Below are positions 53,422 to 61,489 of a stretch of 64,000 bases of DNA, piece after piece. The notes under the pieces were generated by a model that saw only the letters and a list, made by a program, of their open reading frames with translations, was not told where the DNA came from and did not search any database. The position numbers and the translations under genes are program-made. Position 1 is the stretch's first letter. The number at the start of each line of letters is the position of its first letter. Origin of the DNA: Limnochorda sp. LNt (lineage in GTDB: Bacteria > Bacillota > Limnochordia > Limnochordales > Geochordaceae); NCBI RefSeq assembly GCF_035593265.1, contig NZ_CP141614.1, positions 1,178,001 to 1,242,000 on the forward strand. Reading direction: 5' to 3'.

Positions 53422-53497
53422 TGGAGGCGGCGGCCGGACTCGAACCGGCGGATAGGAGTTTTGCAGACTCCCGCCTTAGCCCCTTGGCTACGCCGCC
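53422..53497 (-). tRNA. tRNA-Cys (anticodon GCA)
   Basis: Acceptor arms GGCGGCG/CGCCGCC pair fully; anticodon stem GGAGT/ACTCC with loop CTGCAAA, anticodon GCA; T-arm GCCGG TTCGAGT CCGGC; encoded CCA (53422-53424). 76 nt. Confidence 0.95.
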
Positions 53498-53545
53498 TCG
53501 GACTCCGCCCCCATGATAAGCCGGGGCGAGCCGGCCCGTCAACAG

Positions 53546-53571
53546 AAAGGGGGCTGCGAACAGCCCCCTTT
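53546..53571 (-). terminator. Intrinsic terminator-like hairpin
   Basis: AAAGGGGGCTG (53546-53556) and CAGCCCCCTTT (53561-53571) form an 11-bp perfect stem with a 4-nt loop. It lies between the spore-coat-like gene (ending 53617) and tRNA-Cys on the minus strand, so it probably ends the coat gene transcript. There is no long U run beyond the stem. Confidence 0.6.
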
Positions 53572-53616
53572 GCGGCTCTCGTCCCCGGACGCCAGCCCTG
53601 GCCGGCGACCGCCGGC

Positions 53617-53919
53617 TCAGTGCAGCGTGCCGCCGTCGCGTGCGTAGGTGACGCCGGCCGTGACCGGAGCGCCCTGCAGGTACTGGCGGACCCGCTGGAT
53701 CTGCTGGTGTTCGGCAGGGCCGGCCGGCAGGTACCAGCCCTTCTGCTCCGCAAGGCGGTACATCTCCCACTGGGCCGCCTCGCAAGACTGGCGCATCTGC
53801 GTCAAAGCGTTACGCAGATCGGGGTTGGAGCACTCGATGGCGGCCTTGGTCAGCCCGACGCACTGGTGCTTGAGCATGTCCAGCACGTCGGAGCCCATCT
53901 CCCTGTCCTGAAACGGCAT
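53617..53919 (-). CDS. Spore-coat-like (CotF-type) protein
   Basis: 100 residues. PFQDREMGSDVLDMLKHQCV, AAIECSNPDLRNALTQMRQS and YRLAEQKGWYLPAGPAEHQ follow the CotF/ferritin-like spore coat pattern (LxxxK at the start, NPxLR in the middle, KGWYxPA near the end). ATG 53919 is preferred (GAGAGGAG 9-16 nt upstream) over ATG 53928. Its presence implies sporulation. Confidence 0.75.
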   Translation of the reverse strand: MPFQDREMGSDVLDMLKHQCVGLTKAAIECSNPDLRNALTQMRQSCEAAQWEMYRLAEQKGWYLPAGPAEHQQIQRVRQYLQGAPVTAGVTYARDGGTLH

Positions 53920-53968
53920 GGCTCCCATCTCCTCTCCTCGTGGCCGGGCGCGGTTGGACGGTGGGCCC

Positions 53969-54154
53969 TCAGCCCAAGAACGTCATGAGGCGCTGGACGT
54001 TGTCGCTGGCCTGCCGGGCGAACTGCTCCACCCGCTGCTTGAGCTCGGGGTCCCGGCAGGCCTGAGAGTAGGCGTTGAGCTTCTCGACCGCCAGCTTCTG
54101 CTCGCCGATGATGTGCCGCAGGTCCTCGAGCTCCAGGGTGGTGAGGTGCGCCAT
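53969..54154 (-). CDS. Small coat-protein-like helical protein
   Basis: 61 residues: LTTLELEDLRHIIGEQKLAV, EKLNAYSQACRDPELKQRVE, RQASDNVQRLMTFLG. The KLxxY...CxDPELKxxxE pattern is that of short spore-coat-related proteins found beside CotF genes. Start ATG 54154 with GAGGAGG upstream; 49 bp before the CotF-like gene on the same strand. Confidence 0.7.
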   Translation of the reverse strand: MAHLTTLELEDLRHIIGEQKLAVEKLNAYSQACRDPELKQRVEQFARQASDNVQRLMTFLG

Positions 54155-54308
54155 CCAGGGACTCCTCCTCTCCGGTGTGGTCACTCGGCGCGGCTTCCGA
54201 CCGGTGCCGCCCGCTAGTATGCGCCGATGGGGGTTGCCAACATGAATCGGCTCCCCTCGGGGCATGCTGGCCAACGGCAGGCCGGCGAAGGCTTGCCGGG
54301 ACGAGAGC

Positions 54309-55280
54309 ATGATTCGACTGGGCGCGTGGCGACGACATCGACAACCCATCGGCCGGCGCCTGCACGAGATGGGCCGGTGGATGGACGGCCGTGGCTTTCG
54401 CCTCGAGGTCGACGAGGAGGCGGCGGGCGACTACGTCTTCTTCGTCTGCCGGGGAGGCCCCGACAGCCTGGAGGCGGCATGGACCCCCATCGTACGCTCG
54501 CAGCTGGCCTCGGCCATCGCGGAGCTCATGGTGGGGCCCATGGCGACCCGCTGGCTCACTCGCTGGCTGACGGTCGAGGCCCGGGCGCGGCGGTACTCGA
54601 TGGGCATCGGCGTCCGTGAGCGAGCCCTGCAGATGGCGCGCCAGCTGGTGGAGGCGCCGCCTCTGGAGGCGACCGTCTCCGTCGTTCCCCCGCCAGCGCG
54701 GGCGGCGGCCGGGGTGGGGCCTGGCTCCGGCGTGCCCGGCACCTCGACGCTGGCGGGCAACCTGGGCCGATGGCAGGCGCACCTGAGCCGATGCCTGCTG
54801 GAGGCCCTGACCGCGCATCCCCTCGTAGTCGTCGAGTCCGTCGCCTGCTTCCCGGCCCCCTCCTTCGTGGGGGCTCTGCGGCGGGCGGCGGCCGCCGTCG
54901 TGCAGGAGCTGGTGGCCGAACGCGAGGAGCACCGGGCGGCGCTACCCTGGCGCAGCCTCTGGATGGGACCACCGCCCCGGGCCTACGAGGTGCACCTCTT
55001 CCGGTCCGCCGACGGAGGTTACCAGTTGCTGGATCGGTGGGGGGAGCCCGCGGGCCGGCGCTGGCTGGGCGACGCCGCGCGCGAGGCTGCCTCGGAGGAG
55101 ACGGTGGTGGCGCACCTCGTCAGGCTGGGGCCCCGGCGGATCGTCCTGCACCTGTCGGAGGAGGCGCCTGTCCAGGCCGCCGTGCGGTCCGCCTTCCCCG
55201 GGCGCGTACACACCTGCCACGGCTGCCCCCGGTGCATGCTGGCGCGGCGAGGGCAAGAGGTGCCGGGCCCCTCCCGTTGA
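54309..55280 (+). CDS. ytxC: Putative sporulation protein YtxC-like
   Basis: 323 residues. Family features are weak but include a helical region with PLVVVESVACFPAPSFVGAL and ending VHTCHGCPRCMLARRG. Position supports the call: ytxC lies just upstream of thrS in Bacillus, as here with only a DUF445 gene between. A Pro/Gly-rich linker (residues ~125-150) and the CHGCPRC tail are unusual. Function in sporulation is not established even for the family. ATG 54309. Confidence 0.5.
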   Translation: MIRLGAWRRHRQPIGRRLHEMGRWMDGRGFRLEVDEEAAGDYVFFVCRGGPDSLEAAWTPIVRSQLASAIAELMVGPMATRWLTRWLTVEARARRYSMGIGVRERALQMARQLVEAPPLEATVSVVPPPARAAAGVGPGSGVPGTSTLAGNLGRWQAHLSRCLLEALTAHPLVVVESVACFPAPSFVGALRRAAAAVVQELVAEREEHRAALPWRSLWMGPPPRAYEVHLFRSADGGYQLLDRWGEPAGRRWLGDAAREAASEETVVAHLVRLGPRRIVLHLSEEAPVQAAVRSAFPGRVHTCHGCPRCMLARRGQEVPGPSR

Positions 55281-55352
55281 GGGAGGCGGTGCATCCCAGG
55301 AGAGCCCGAGGCCGGCGCCGAAACGGCCGGGCGTGTGGGGAGGCACGACCCG

Positions 55353-55949
55353 ATGCCGTGGCGCTTGCTCATGCTCCCGCTGACGGCCGCCCTGGTAGGG
55401 TGGGTCACCAACGTGGTGGCCGTCCGTCTGCTCTTCCGTCCGCTGCGGCCCATCCGCGTCCCGCGGACCCCCTGGTCCATCCAGGGCGTCATCCCCCGGC
55501 GCCAGGGTGCCATCGCCACCAGCATCGGACGCCTGGTGGAGGAGCGGTTCCTGCAGCCCCGGGACCTGCTGGCCTCGGTCGACGGCTCGCTGCGGGTCGA
55601 GGTGGCCGCGGCGCTGGAGAACTACGTATCGCGGCGGCTGGACGTGGCCCTGCCGGCGTGGGTGCCGGCGGGGATCCGCTCGGCCGTCAAGCGCTACGCG
55701 GTCGACCGGATGCGTCGGGAGGCCGACGGAGCCCTCGACAGCGTCGTCGAGCGGCTGCAGCAGCGGCTCGCGTCCGAGTTGCGGGTGGGGTCGCTGGTAG
55801 CGGCGCGGGTCCGCCAGCTGGAGCTGGCCGACTTCGAGGCCTCGCTGCTGGGGGTCATCGGCTCCGAGCTGCGGTGGATCGAGGTCCTGGGCGCCATCAT
55901 GGGCTTCGCCATCGGCCTGGTGCAGATGCTCATCGCCTGGCCGTGGTGA
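55353..55949 (+). CDS. DUF445 family membrane protein
   Basis: 198 residues. The N-terminal helix LLMLPLTAALVGWVTNVVAV, followed by RLLFRPLRPIRVPRTPWSIQ and GVIPRRQGAIATSIGRLVEE, matches DUF445/YheB. The C-terminus has a second helix (EVLGAIMGFAIGLVQMLIAW). ATG 55353 is preferred over GTG 55335 because GGGGAGG lies between them. Function unknown. Confidence 0.85.
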   Translation: MPWRLLMLPLTAALVGWVTNVVAVRLLFRPLRPIRVPRTPWSIQGVIPRRQGAIATSIGRLVEERFLQPRDLLASVDGSLRVEVAAALENYVSRRLDVALPAWVPAGIRSAVKRYAVDRMRREADGALDSVVERLQQRLASELRVGSLVAARVRQLELADFEASLLGVIGSELRWIEVLGAIMGFAIGLVQMLIAWPW

Positions 55950-55973
55950 AGACGGAGGGCGCGGCCGCCCGGC

Positions 55974-56002
55974 TTGACGGGCTGCGAAGGCACCGGTAGG
56001 AT
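55974..56002 (+). promoter_or_regulatory. Promoter of the thrS T-box transcript
   Basis: TTGACG (55974-55979), 17 bp, TAGGAT (55997-56002). Transcription would start at about 56009, just before the T-box leader. Confidence 0.65.
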
Positions 56003-56008
56003 GGGGCC

Positions 56009-56333
56009 AAGTCGAGTCGAGAGCCGGCGATGAACGGGACGAGTAGGCAGGTCGTCCGGGGCGCCCAGAGAGCGACGGCCCCGTTCCGATGGGGCACGGG
56101 GCTGCAAGCCGTCGCCGCCCGCCCTGCCCAAGACCCCCCGGGAGCCGCGGCCCCAAAGGCCCACCTGGCGGACGCCGTCTCGTCGGGGGCCGAGTAGGAG
56201 CCGCCGGGCGGCCCGTTACAGCCTTCGAGCCACGAGAGGGCCGGCCGCGCCCTCGGGGCGGGCCGGCCAAGCGGGGTGGGACCGCGGGAGCCAGGGGCTC
56301 CCGTCCCGGCGGGGACGGGGGCCCTTTCCTTTT
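56009..56333 (+). promoter_or_regulatory. T-box leader (threonine) of thrS
   Basis: The leader contains GGGACGAGTA (stem I loop), CCAGAGAGCGACGG and GGCTGCAAGCCGTCG (stem I apex), a specifier ACC (56133-56135) in CAAGACCCCCCG, the T-box GCGGGGTGGGACCGCGG (56271-56287), and a terminator. Uncharged tRNA-Thr should bind the specifier and T-box and block termination. ACC is a Thr codon and the next gene is thrS. Specifier placement is my reading of the fold, not a computed structure. Confidence 0.8.
56295..56333 (+). terminator. Terminator of the thrS T-box
   Basis: GGGCTCCCGTCCC (56295-56307) pairs with GGGACGGGGGCCC (56312-56324), 13 bp with one G-U, loop GGCG, then TTTCCTTTT. The left arm overlaps the antiterminator region. 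Confidence 0.8.
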
Positions 56334-56391
56334 GGATCCGCAGCCGAGGGACGATCACTCGAGCAGGAGGCAGGATGGAGGTCGGCGCACG

Positions 56392-58305
56392 ATGGCGCAG
56401 GTTTGGATGAAGTCACCGGACGGCCAGACCGTCGCCGTGGAGGCCCGGCCCGACGAACCGGTGCGGGCGGTCGCCGAACGGCTGGCGCCGGAGGCGGCCC
56501 AGCGGGCCGTGGTCGCGCGTCTGGGCGGCACCCTGGTGGATCTGGCACACCCCGTGGGCGAGGGCGGGCAACTGGAGCTGTTCGACCCGTTCTCGCCCGT
56601 GGGGATCGACGTGGTGCGGCACAGCACCGCCCACCTGATGGCGCAGGCGTTGCAACGCCTGCTGCCGGGCACGCGGCTCGCCATCGGCCCCACCATCGAG
56701 GACGGCTTCTACTACGACGTGGCGCCCTCCCGGCCGCTCTCCGCCGACGACCTGCCGGCCATCGAGGCCGAGATGCGGCGGATCGTCCAAGAGGACCTGC
56801 CCATCGTACGGGAGGAGATCCCGCGGGAGCAGGCCCTGGCGTTCTTCCGGGAGCGCGGCGACAAGTACAAGGTGGAGATCCTGGAGGAGCTGGACCAGCC
56901 GACGGTCAGCCTCTACCGGCAGGGGGAGTTCGTGGACCTCTGCCGCGGGCCCCACGTCCCCAGCACGGGAAGGCTGGGTCACTTCCGCCTGCTCAACCTG
57001 GCGGGCGCCTACTGGCGCGGCGATGCCCGCCGGGACCAGCTGACTCGCATCTACGGCACCGCCTTTCCCACGCAGGAGGCGCTGGAGGAGTACGTGCGGA
57101 TGCTGGAGGAGGCGGCTCGGCGGGACCACCGGCGCATCGGCCGGGAGCTGGGGCTCTTCTTGTGGGTGGACGAGGGGCCCGGCTTCCCCTTCTTCCTGCC
57201 CAACGGCGTCATCGTACGCAACGCCCTGGTGGAGTTCTCCCGGGCCGAGCAGCGCCGGCGCGGCTACCAGGAGGTGATGACCCCGCTCATCCTGCGTGAC
57301 ACGCTGTGGCGCCGATCGGGCCACTACGAGCACTACCGTGAGAACATGTACTTCACGGAGATCGAGGGCGAGAGCTTCGCCATCAAGCCCATGAACTGCC
57401 CGGGCGCCTACCTGATCTACTCGAGCGACGTGCGCAGCTATCGCGACCTGCCGCTGCGCCTGATGGAGTTCGGGCTGGTGCACCGCCACGAGCTGTCGGG
57501 GGTGCTCAACGGGCTCAAGCGGGTGCGGGCCTTCACGCAGGACGACGCCCACATCTTCGTACGGCCGGACCAGATCGCCGACGAGGTGATGGCCGTACTC
57601 GAGCTCATCGAGCACATGTACGGTGCCTTCGGCTTCCCGTACCGCATCGAGCTGTCGACCCGGCCCGAAAACGCCATGGGCTCCGAGGAGCTGTGGGAGC
57701 GCGCCACCCAGGCGCTGCGGGAGGCCCTCGACAAGAGCGGCCGTCCGTACCAGGTCAACGAGGGCGAGGGGGCCTTCTACGGGCCCAAGATCGACTTCCA
57801 CGTCCGAGACAGCCTGGGGCGGAGCTGGCAGTGCGGGACCGTCCAGCTCGACCTGATGGCGGCCGAGCGCTTCGACCTCACCTACGTCGGGGCGGACGGC
57901 CAGCGACACCGGCCCGTGGTCATCCACCGGGCGCTGTTCGGCAGCCTGGAGCGGTTCATCGCCGTGCTGGTGGAGCACTACGCCGGGGCGCTGCCGGTCT
58001 GGCTGTCGCCCGTGCAGCTGCGGCTCATCCCGGTGGCCGACCGGCACCGGGAGCGCGCGGAGGCGGTGGCCGCCGAGCTGCGTCAGGCGGGCCTGCGGGT
58101 CGAGGTGGACGGCCGCGACGAGAAGGTGGGCTACAAGATCCGCGACGCCCAGCTCAAGAAGATCCCGTACATGGCCGTCGTGGGCGACCGGGAGGTGGCG
58201 TCGGGCCAGCTGTCGGTGCGTCACCGCAGCGAAGGCGAGCTCGGGGCCATGAGCGTCGAGTCCGTCAAGCAGCGGCTGCTCCAGGAGATCCAGGCCCGCC
58301 GGTGA
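56392..58305 (+). CDS. thrS: Threonyl-tRNA synthetase
   Basis: 637 residues, normal. An N-terminal TGS domain (residues ~1-60), editing domain with HSTAHLMAQALQRLLPGTRL, catalytic core with NCPGAYLIYSSDVRSYRDLP (zinc Cys), LVHRHELSGVLNGLKRVRAF and TQDDAHIF, and anticodon-binding domain near the C-terminus (LIPVADRHRERAEAVAAELR). ATG 56392 follows GGAGG at good spacing. Controlled by the T-box leader. Confidence 0.97.
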   Translation: MAQVWMKSPDGQTVAVEARPDEPVRAVAERLAPEAAQRAVVARLGGTLVDLAHPVGEGGQLELFDPFSPVGIDVVRHSTAHLMAQALQRLLPGTRLAIGPTIEDGFYYDVAPSRPLSADDLPAIEAEMRRIVQEDLPIVREEIPREQALAFFRERGDKYKVEILEELDQPTVSLYRQGEFVDLCRGPHVPSTGRLGHFRLLNLAGAYWRGDARRDQLTRIYGTAFPTQEALEEYVRMLEEAARRDHRRIGRELGLFLWVDEGPGFPFFLPNGVIVRNALVEFSRAEQRRRGYQEVMTPLILRDTLWRRSGHYEHYRENMYFTEIEGESFAIKPMNCPGAYLIYSSDVRSYRDLPLRLMEFGLVHRHELSGVLNGLKRVRAFTQDDAHIFVRPDQIADEVMAVLELIEHMYGAFGFPYRIELSTRPENAMGSEELWERATQALREALDKSGRPYQVNEGEGAFYGPKIDFHVRDSLGRSWQCGTVQLDLMAAERFDLTYVGADGQRHRPVVIHRALFGSLERFIAVLVEHYAGALPVWLSPVQLRLIPVADRHRERAEAVAAELRQAGLRVEVDGRDEKVGYKIRDAQLKKIPYMAVVGDREVASGQLSVRHRSEGELGAMSVESVKQRLLQEIQARR

Positions 58306-58360
58306 GGCGGGATCGGCGGGCCCGACTGGGGCGGAGGCCCGGTGGGATGCGGGCGGGACG

Positions 58361-58390
58361 TTGACGGGGCTTCGCCGGGCGTGTTAGAAT
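58361..58390 (+). promoter_or_regulatory. Promoter of infC-rpmI-rplT
   Basis: TTGACG (58361-58366), 18 bp, TAGAAT (58385-58390), about 50 bp before the infC start. Confidence 0.7.
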
Positions 58391-58443
58391 CGCCCCGCAC
58401 CGTAGCTGAGCGGAATCCTCACGGGCTTCGCGGGGGTGGGATC

Positions 58444-59082
58444 ATCAAGCAAGAGCTTCGCATCAACGAGGAGATCCGGGCACGAGAGGTGCGGGTCATC
58501 AGCCCTGATGGCCAGCAGCTCGGGGTGTTGCCGGTGCGGGAGGCGCTGAGGCTCGCCCATGAGCGGCACCTCGACCTGGTCGAGATCGCGCCGCATGCCG
58601 ATCCGCCCGTCTGCCGGATCATGGACTACGGCAAGTACAAGTACGAGCAGAGCAAGAAAGAGCGCGAAGCCCGCAAGCGCCAGAAGATCGTCGACATCAA
58701 AGAGATCCGCATGAGCCCCAAGATCGAGGATCACGACTTCGACGTCAAGGCACGCTCAGCCGCACGGTTCTTGTCGGATGGCGACAAGGTCAAGATCACG
58801 GTGCGCTTTCGCGGACGGGAGATCGTCCACGCCGACCTGGCCAAGGAGATGCTGGAGCAGCTCGTCGCCAAGCTGGGCCCGCTGTGCACCGTGGAGCGCC
58901 CGCCCAGGGTGGAGGGGCGCGCCATGATCATGGTGCTGGCCCCCCGGACGGGGGGCGGCCAGACCGCCCAGGGCGGCAACGCCCAGCGTCCTGCTCCGAC
59001 GGCCGCGCCGAGCGCTGGTCCGTCGCAGGGGGCCGCCGCGCGTGCCGGCGCGAGCGTCAAGGTCGCTGCTGCAGAAGGGTGA
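58444..59082 (+). CDS. infC: Translation initiation factor IF-3 (non-canonical ATC start)
   Basis: About 212 residues. IF-3 motifs: QELRINEEIRAREVRVISPD, APHADPPVCRIMDYGKYKYE, KEIRMSPKIEDHDFDVKARS, KVKITVRFRGREIVH. The start is probably ATC 58444 (alternatively ATC 58441): GGGGGTGGG lies just before, no ATG, GTG or TTG is in frame nearby, and the only in-frame upstream start (GTG 58342) would lie ahead of the promoter. A rare start codon is the rule for infC and underlies its self-control. The C-terminal ~40 residues (Ala/Pro/Gly-rich) are an extension beyond the usual end. Confidence 0.9.
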   Translation: MKQELRINEEIRAREVRVISPDGQQLGVLPVREALRLAHERHLDLVEIAPHADPPVCRIMDYGKYKYEQSKKEREARKRQKIVDIKEIRMSPKIEDHDFDVKARSAARFLSDGDKVKITVRFRGREIVHADLAKEMLEQLVAKLGPLCTVERPPRVEGRAMIMVLAPRTGGGQTAQGGNAQRPAPTAAPSAGPSQGAAARAGASVKVAAAEG

Positions 59083-59093
59083 CGCAGAGCCAG

Positions 59094-59300
59094 ATGCCCA
59101 AGATGAAGACGCGCCGCAGCGCCCTCAAGCGCTTCAAGATGACCGCCAGCGGCAAGCTGCGCAGGCGCCACGCGTACCACAGCCACCTGCTGGGGCCCAA
59201 GCGGCCCGCGCGAAAGCGCCGGCTGGTCGGCGACGCCTTGGTCGCCGAGCGCGACGAGCGCCGGGTGCTGGGGCAGCTGCCGTACCGGCAGCACCTGTGA
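59094..59300 (+). CDS. rpmI: Ribosomal protein bL35
   Basis: 68 residues. PKMKTRRSALKRFKMTASGK and KLRRRHAYHSHLLG, with the closing RVLGQLPYR, are bL35 motifs. ATG 59094, 11 bp after infC. Confidence 0.95.
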   Translation: MPKMKTRRSALKRFKMTASGKLRRRHAYHSHLLGPKRPARKRRLVGDALVAERDERRVLGQLPYRQHL

Positions 59301-59344
59301 GAGACGGAGCTTGCGACTGACGGACGAGGAGGGCGACGGCTCGG

Positions 59345-59719
59345 ATGCCCAGGGTAAAGGGTGGGCCGTACACACGGCGGCGCCACCGCAAGATCGTCAA
59401 GCTGGCCAAGGGATACTGGGGCGCCCGGCATCGATGGTTTCGCATGGCCAACCAGTCGCTGCTCAAGGCGTGGAGCCATGCCTACCGTCACCGCCGGTTG
59501 CGCAAGCGTGACTTTCGACGCCTCTGGATCGTCCGCATCAACGCGGCGGTGCGCCCGCACGGTCTCACCTACAGCCGGTTCATGGCGGGGCTCAAGCGGG
59601 CCGGCGTCGCCATCAACCGCAAGATGCTGGCCGACCTGGCCGTGCGGGATCCGGAGGGCTTCGCCCGGCTGGTCGAGCGGGCTCGCCAGGCCCTCGCGGT
59701 GACGTCCCCGGCCGCGTAG
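59345..59719 (+). CDS. rplT: Ribosomal protein bL20
   Basis: 124 residues. [40 protein letters not shown] and [15 protein letters not shown]-type motifs mark bL20, which also represses this operon in many bacteria. 44 bp after rpmI. Confidence 0.96.
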   Translation: MPRVKGGPYTRRRHRKIVKLAKGYWGARHRWFRMANQSLLKAWSHAYRHRRLRKRDFRRLWIVRINAAVRPHGLTYSRFMAGLKRAGVAINRKMLADLAVRDPEGFARLVERARQALAVTSPAA

Positions 59720-59762
59720 TCTCCGCAGGCAAGCGGCCAGCGGTCGGCCTGCGGCATCTCCC

Positions 59763-60425
59763 ATGCGACGGCGTCGGCAACGGCAGTTCGTGGTGATCGG
59801 GCTGGGCGGCTTCGGCTCCAGCGTGGCGGCCACGCTCTACGAGCTGGGGCAGGAGGTCCTGGCGGCCGACTCCTCCGAGGAGCGGGTCCAGGAGATGGCG
59901 CCCTACGTCACGCATGCCGTCCAGGTCGACGCGACCGACGAGCAGGCCCTCAAGGCCCTCGGCATCCGCAACTTCGACGTGGCCGTCGTCGCCATCGGCG
60001 ACATCGAGGCCAACATCCTGGCCACCTCGCTGGTCAAGGGGCTGGGCGTACCCTACGTGGTGGCCCGCGCGGTCAGCGAGGTGCACGGGCGCGTCCTGGA
60101 GCGGGTGGGCGCCGACCGGGTCGTGCGGCCCGAGCGAGACATGGGCATCCGTGTCGCCCACACCCTGCTCTCGGGCAACCTCATCGAGTACGTCGAACTG
60201 ATCCCCGGCTACAGCGTGGTGGAGGTCATGGCGAGGGAGCCCTTCGTGGGCCGGTCCCTGAGGGATCTGGACCTGCGGGCCAAGTACGGCATCAACATCC
60301 TGGCCATCCGCCGCGGGGATCGGGTCCTGCCCGTGCCCAGCCCCGACACCGTCATCCAACCCGGTGACATCTTGCTCGCCATGGGTGAAGATGAGCGACT
60401 CGAGGAGCTCGAGGCCCTACCTTGA
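59763..60425 (+). CDS. KtrA/TrkA-type potassium channel regulator
   Basis: 220 residues. N-terminal RCK Rossmann domain (FVVIGLGGFGSSVAATLYEL, DSSEERVQEMAPYVTHAVQV, ILATSLVKGLGVPYVVARAV) and C-terminal RCK domain with EVMAREPFVGRSLRDLDLRA and VIQPGDILLAMGEDERLEEL. It should gate a KtrB/TrkH potassium channel; none is in the window. The C-terminus overlaps the methyltransferase gene by 35 bp. Confidence 0.9.
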   Translation: MRRRRQRQFVVIGLGGFGSSVAATLYELGQEVLAADSSEERVQEMAPYVTHAVQVDATDEQALKALGIRNFDVAVVAIGDIEANILATSLVKGLGVPYVVARAVSEVHGRVLERVGADRVVRPERDMGIRVAHTLLSGNLIEYVELIPGYSVVEVMAREPFVGRSLRDLDLRAKYGINILAIRRGDRVLPVPSPDTVIQPGDILLAMGEDERLEELEALP

Positions 60426-61239
60426 GAGTCCCCGCCATCCGCTCGTGAAGGAGCTGCGACGCCTGCTGAGCAGGCCGGCCGAGCGTCGCGCCCGGCGGCA
60501 GTGGGTCCTCGAGGGGGTGCGGCTCATCGAGGACGCGCAGCGGGCCGGGCTGATCGTGCGCCACTTGGTGGTGGCGCGGCGGCTGGTGGAGGCGCAGGAC
60601 GGCGACGGCGCCGTGGCCGCGCTCATGGCCGAGGTCGAGCAGAGGGGGGGCCGGGTGTCGCTCTGCAGCGATGGCATCGTCTCCCTGCTCGCCGACACCG
60701 CCCATCCCCAAGGCGTGGTCGCGCTCGTCGAGGGGGAGCTGCCGGCGCTGCCGTCTCCGGGACGGCTCGCACCGCCGGTGCTGATGCTGGCCGGCGTGCA
60801 GGACCCCGGCAACGTGGGGACCATCCTGCGCTCGGCTGCGGCCGCCGGGGTCGGCGCCGTCGTCTTGGATGCCGGATGCGCCGACCTCTCCCATCCCAAG
60901 GTCATCCGTGCCAGCGCCGGGGCCGTGTTTCGCGTGCCGGCGGCCCGGCTGACGGAGCCGGGGGCCCTCCCGACGCTGGCCCGCCAGCTGCGCGGCCGGG
61001 GCTGGCAGGTGCTGGGCCTGGAGGCGCACGGCGGCACGCCTTATCACGCCGTCGCCCTGGGCGGTCCGGTCGCGCTGGTGGCTGGCAGCGAAGCCAGGGG
61101 GATCGCCCCCGACCTGGCGGCCGAGTGCAGCGGCTTCCTGACCATCCCGCTGGCAAGAGGCATCGAGTCGCTCAACGTGGCCGCCGCCGTGGCGGTGGTG
61201 CTCTTCGAGGCGGCTCGCCAGCGCGCCGGCAGGGGCTGA
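60391..61239 (+). CDS. SpoU/TrmH-family RNA 2'-O-methyltransferase
   Basis: 282 residues. N-terminal substrate-binding domain (HPLVKELRRLLSRPAERRAR, WVLEGVRLIEDAQRAGLIV) and SPOUT domain with QDPGNVGTILRSAAAAGVGA, GSEARGIAPDL and IPLARGIESLNVAAAVAVVL. It methylates rRNA or tRNA ribose; commonly found next to pheST. ATG 60391 overlaps the preceding gene. Confidence 0.92.
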   Translation: MSDSRSSRPYLESPRHPLVKELRRLLSRPAERRARRQWVLEGVRLIEDAQRAGLIVRHLVVARRLVEAQDGDGAVAALMAEVEQRGGRVSLCSDGIVSLLADTAHPQGVVALVEGELPALPSPGRLAPPVLMLAGVQDPGNVGTILRSAAAAGVGAVVLDAGCADLSHPKVIRASAGAVFRVPAARLTEPGALPTLARQLRGRGWQVLGLEAHGGTPYHAVALGGPVALVAGSEARGIAPDLAAECSGFLTIPLARGIESLNVAAAVAVVLFEAARQRAGRG

Positions 61240-61277
61240 GAGAGCCTCCGCTGGCAAGGGCCGGCAGTCCCCCTCGC

Positions 61278-61307
61278 TTGTGTGGGCTCGTGGGGCCATG
61301 GTATAAT
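61278..61307 (+). promoter_or_regulatory. Promoter upstream of yqzL and the pheS leader
   Basis: TTGTGT (61278-61283), 18 bp, TATAAT (61302-61307). It precedes the yqzL-like gene and could also drive pheST, since I see no separate promoter before the T-box. Confidence 0.6.
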
Positions 61308-61354
61308 CGGCGCAGCCGCTAGAGCGGCCGTCGGCGCGGAGGGTGGGCTCCGTG

Positions 61355-61450
61355 ATGCTCACGGCTGACTTCTTCTGGAGGCTGTTCGAGGCCACGGGTT
61401 CCATCACCGCCTATCTGCTCTACCGGCAGCTCAAGAGCCTGACCCGGTAA
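61355..61450 (+). CDS. YqzL-like small protein
   Basis: 31 residues: MLTADFFWRLFEATGSITAY then LLYRQLKSLTR. FFWRLFEATGSxxAYLLYRxL is the YqzL family pattern, small proteins of sporulating Bacillota. GTG 61352 directly precedes ATG 61355; GGAGGGTGG at 61338 is the ribosome binding site. It is easily missed because of its size. Confidence 0.75.
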   Translation: MLTADFFWRLFEATGSITAYLLYRQLKSLTR

Positions 61451-61489
61451 GCATCGGTCACCGTCGACCGGTCGTCGTCGACCAATCTC

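Noticed and set aside
56413-58224. 603-codon minus-strand frame opposite thrS
   Set aside because: thrS is intact and has a T-box leader; the antisense frame is a shadow.
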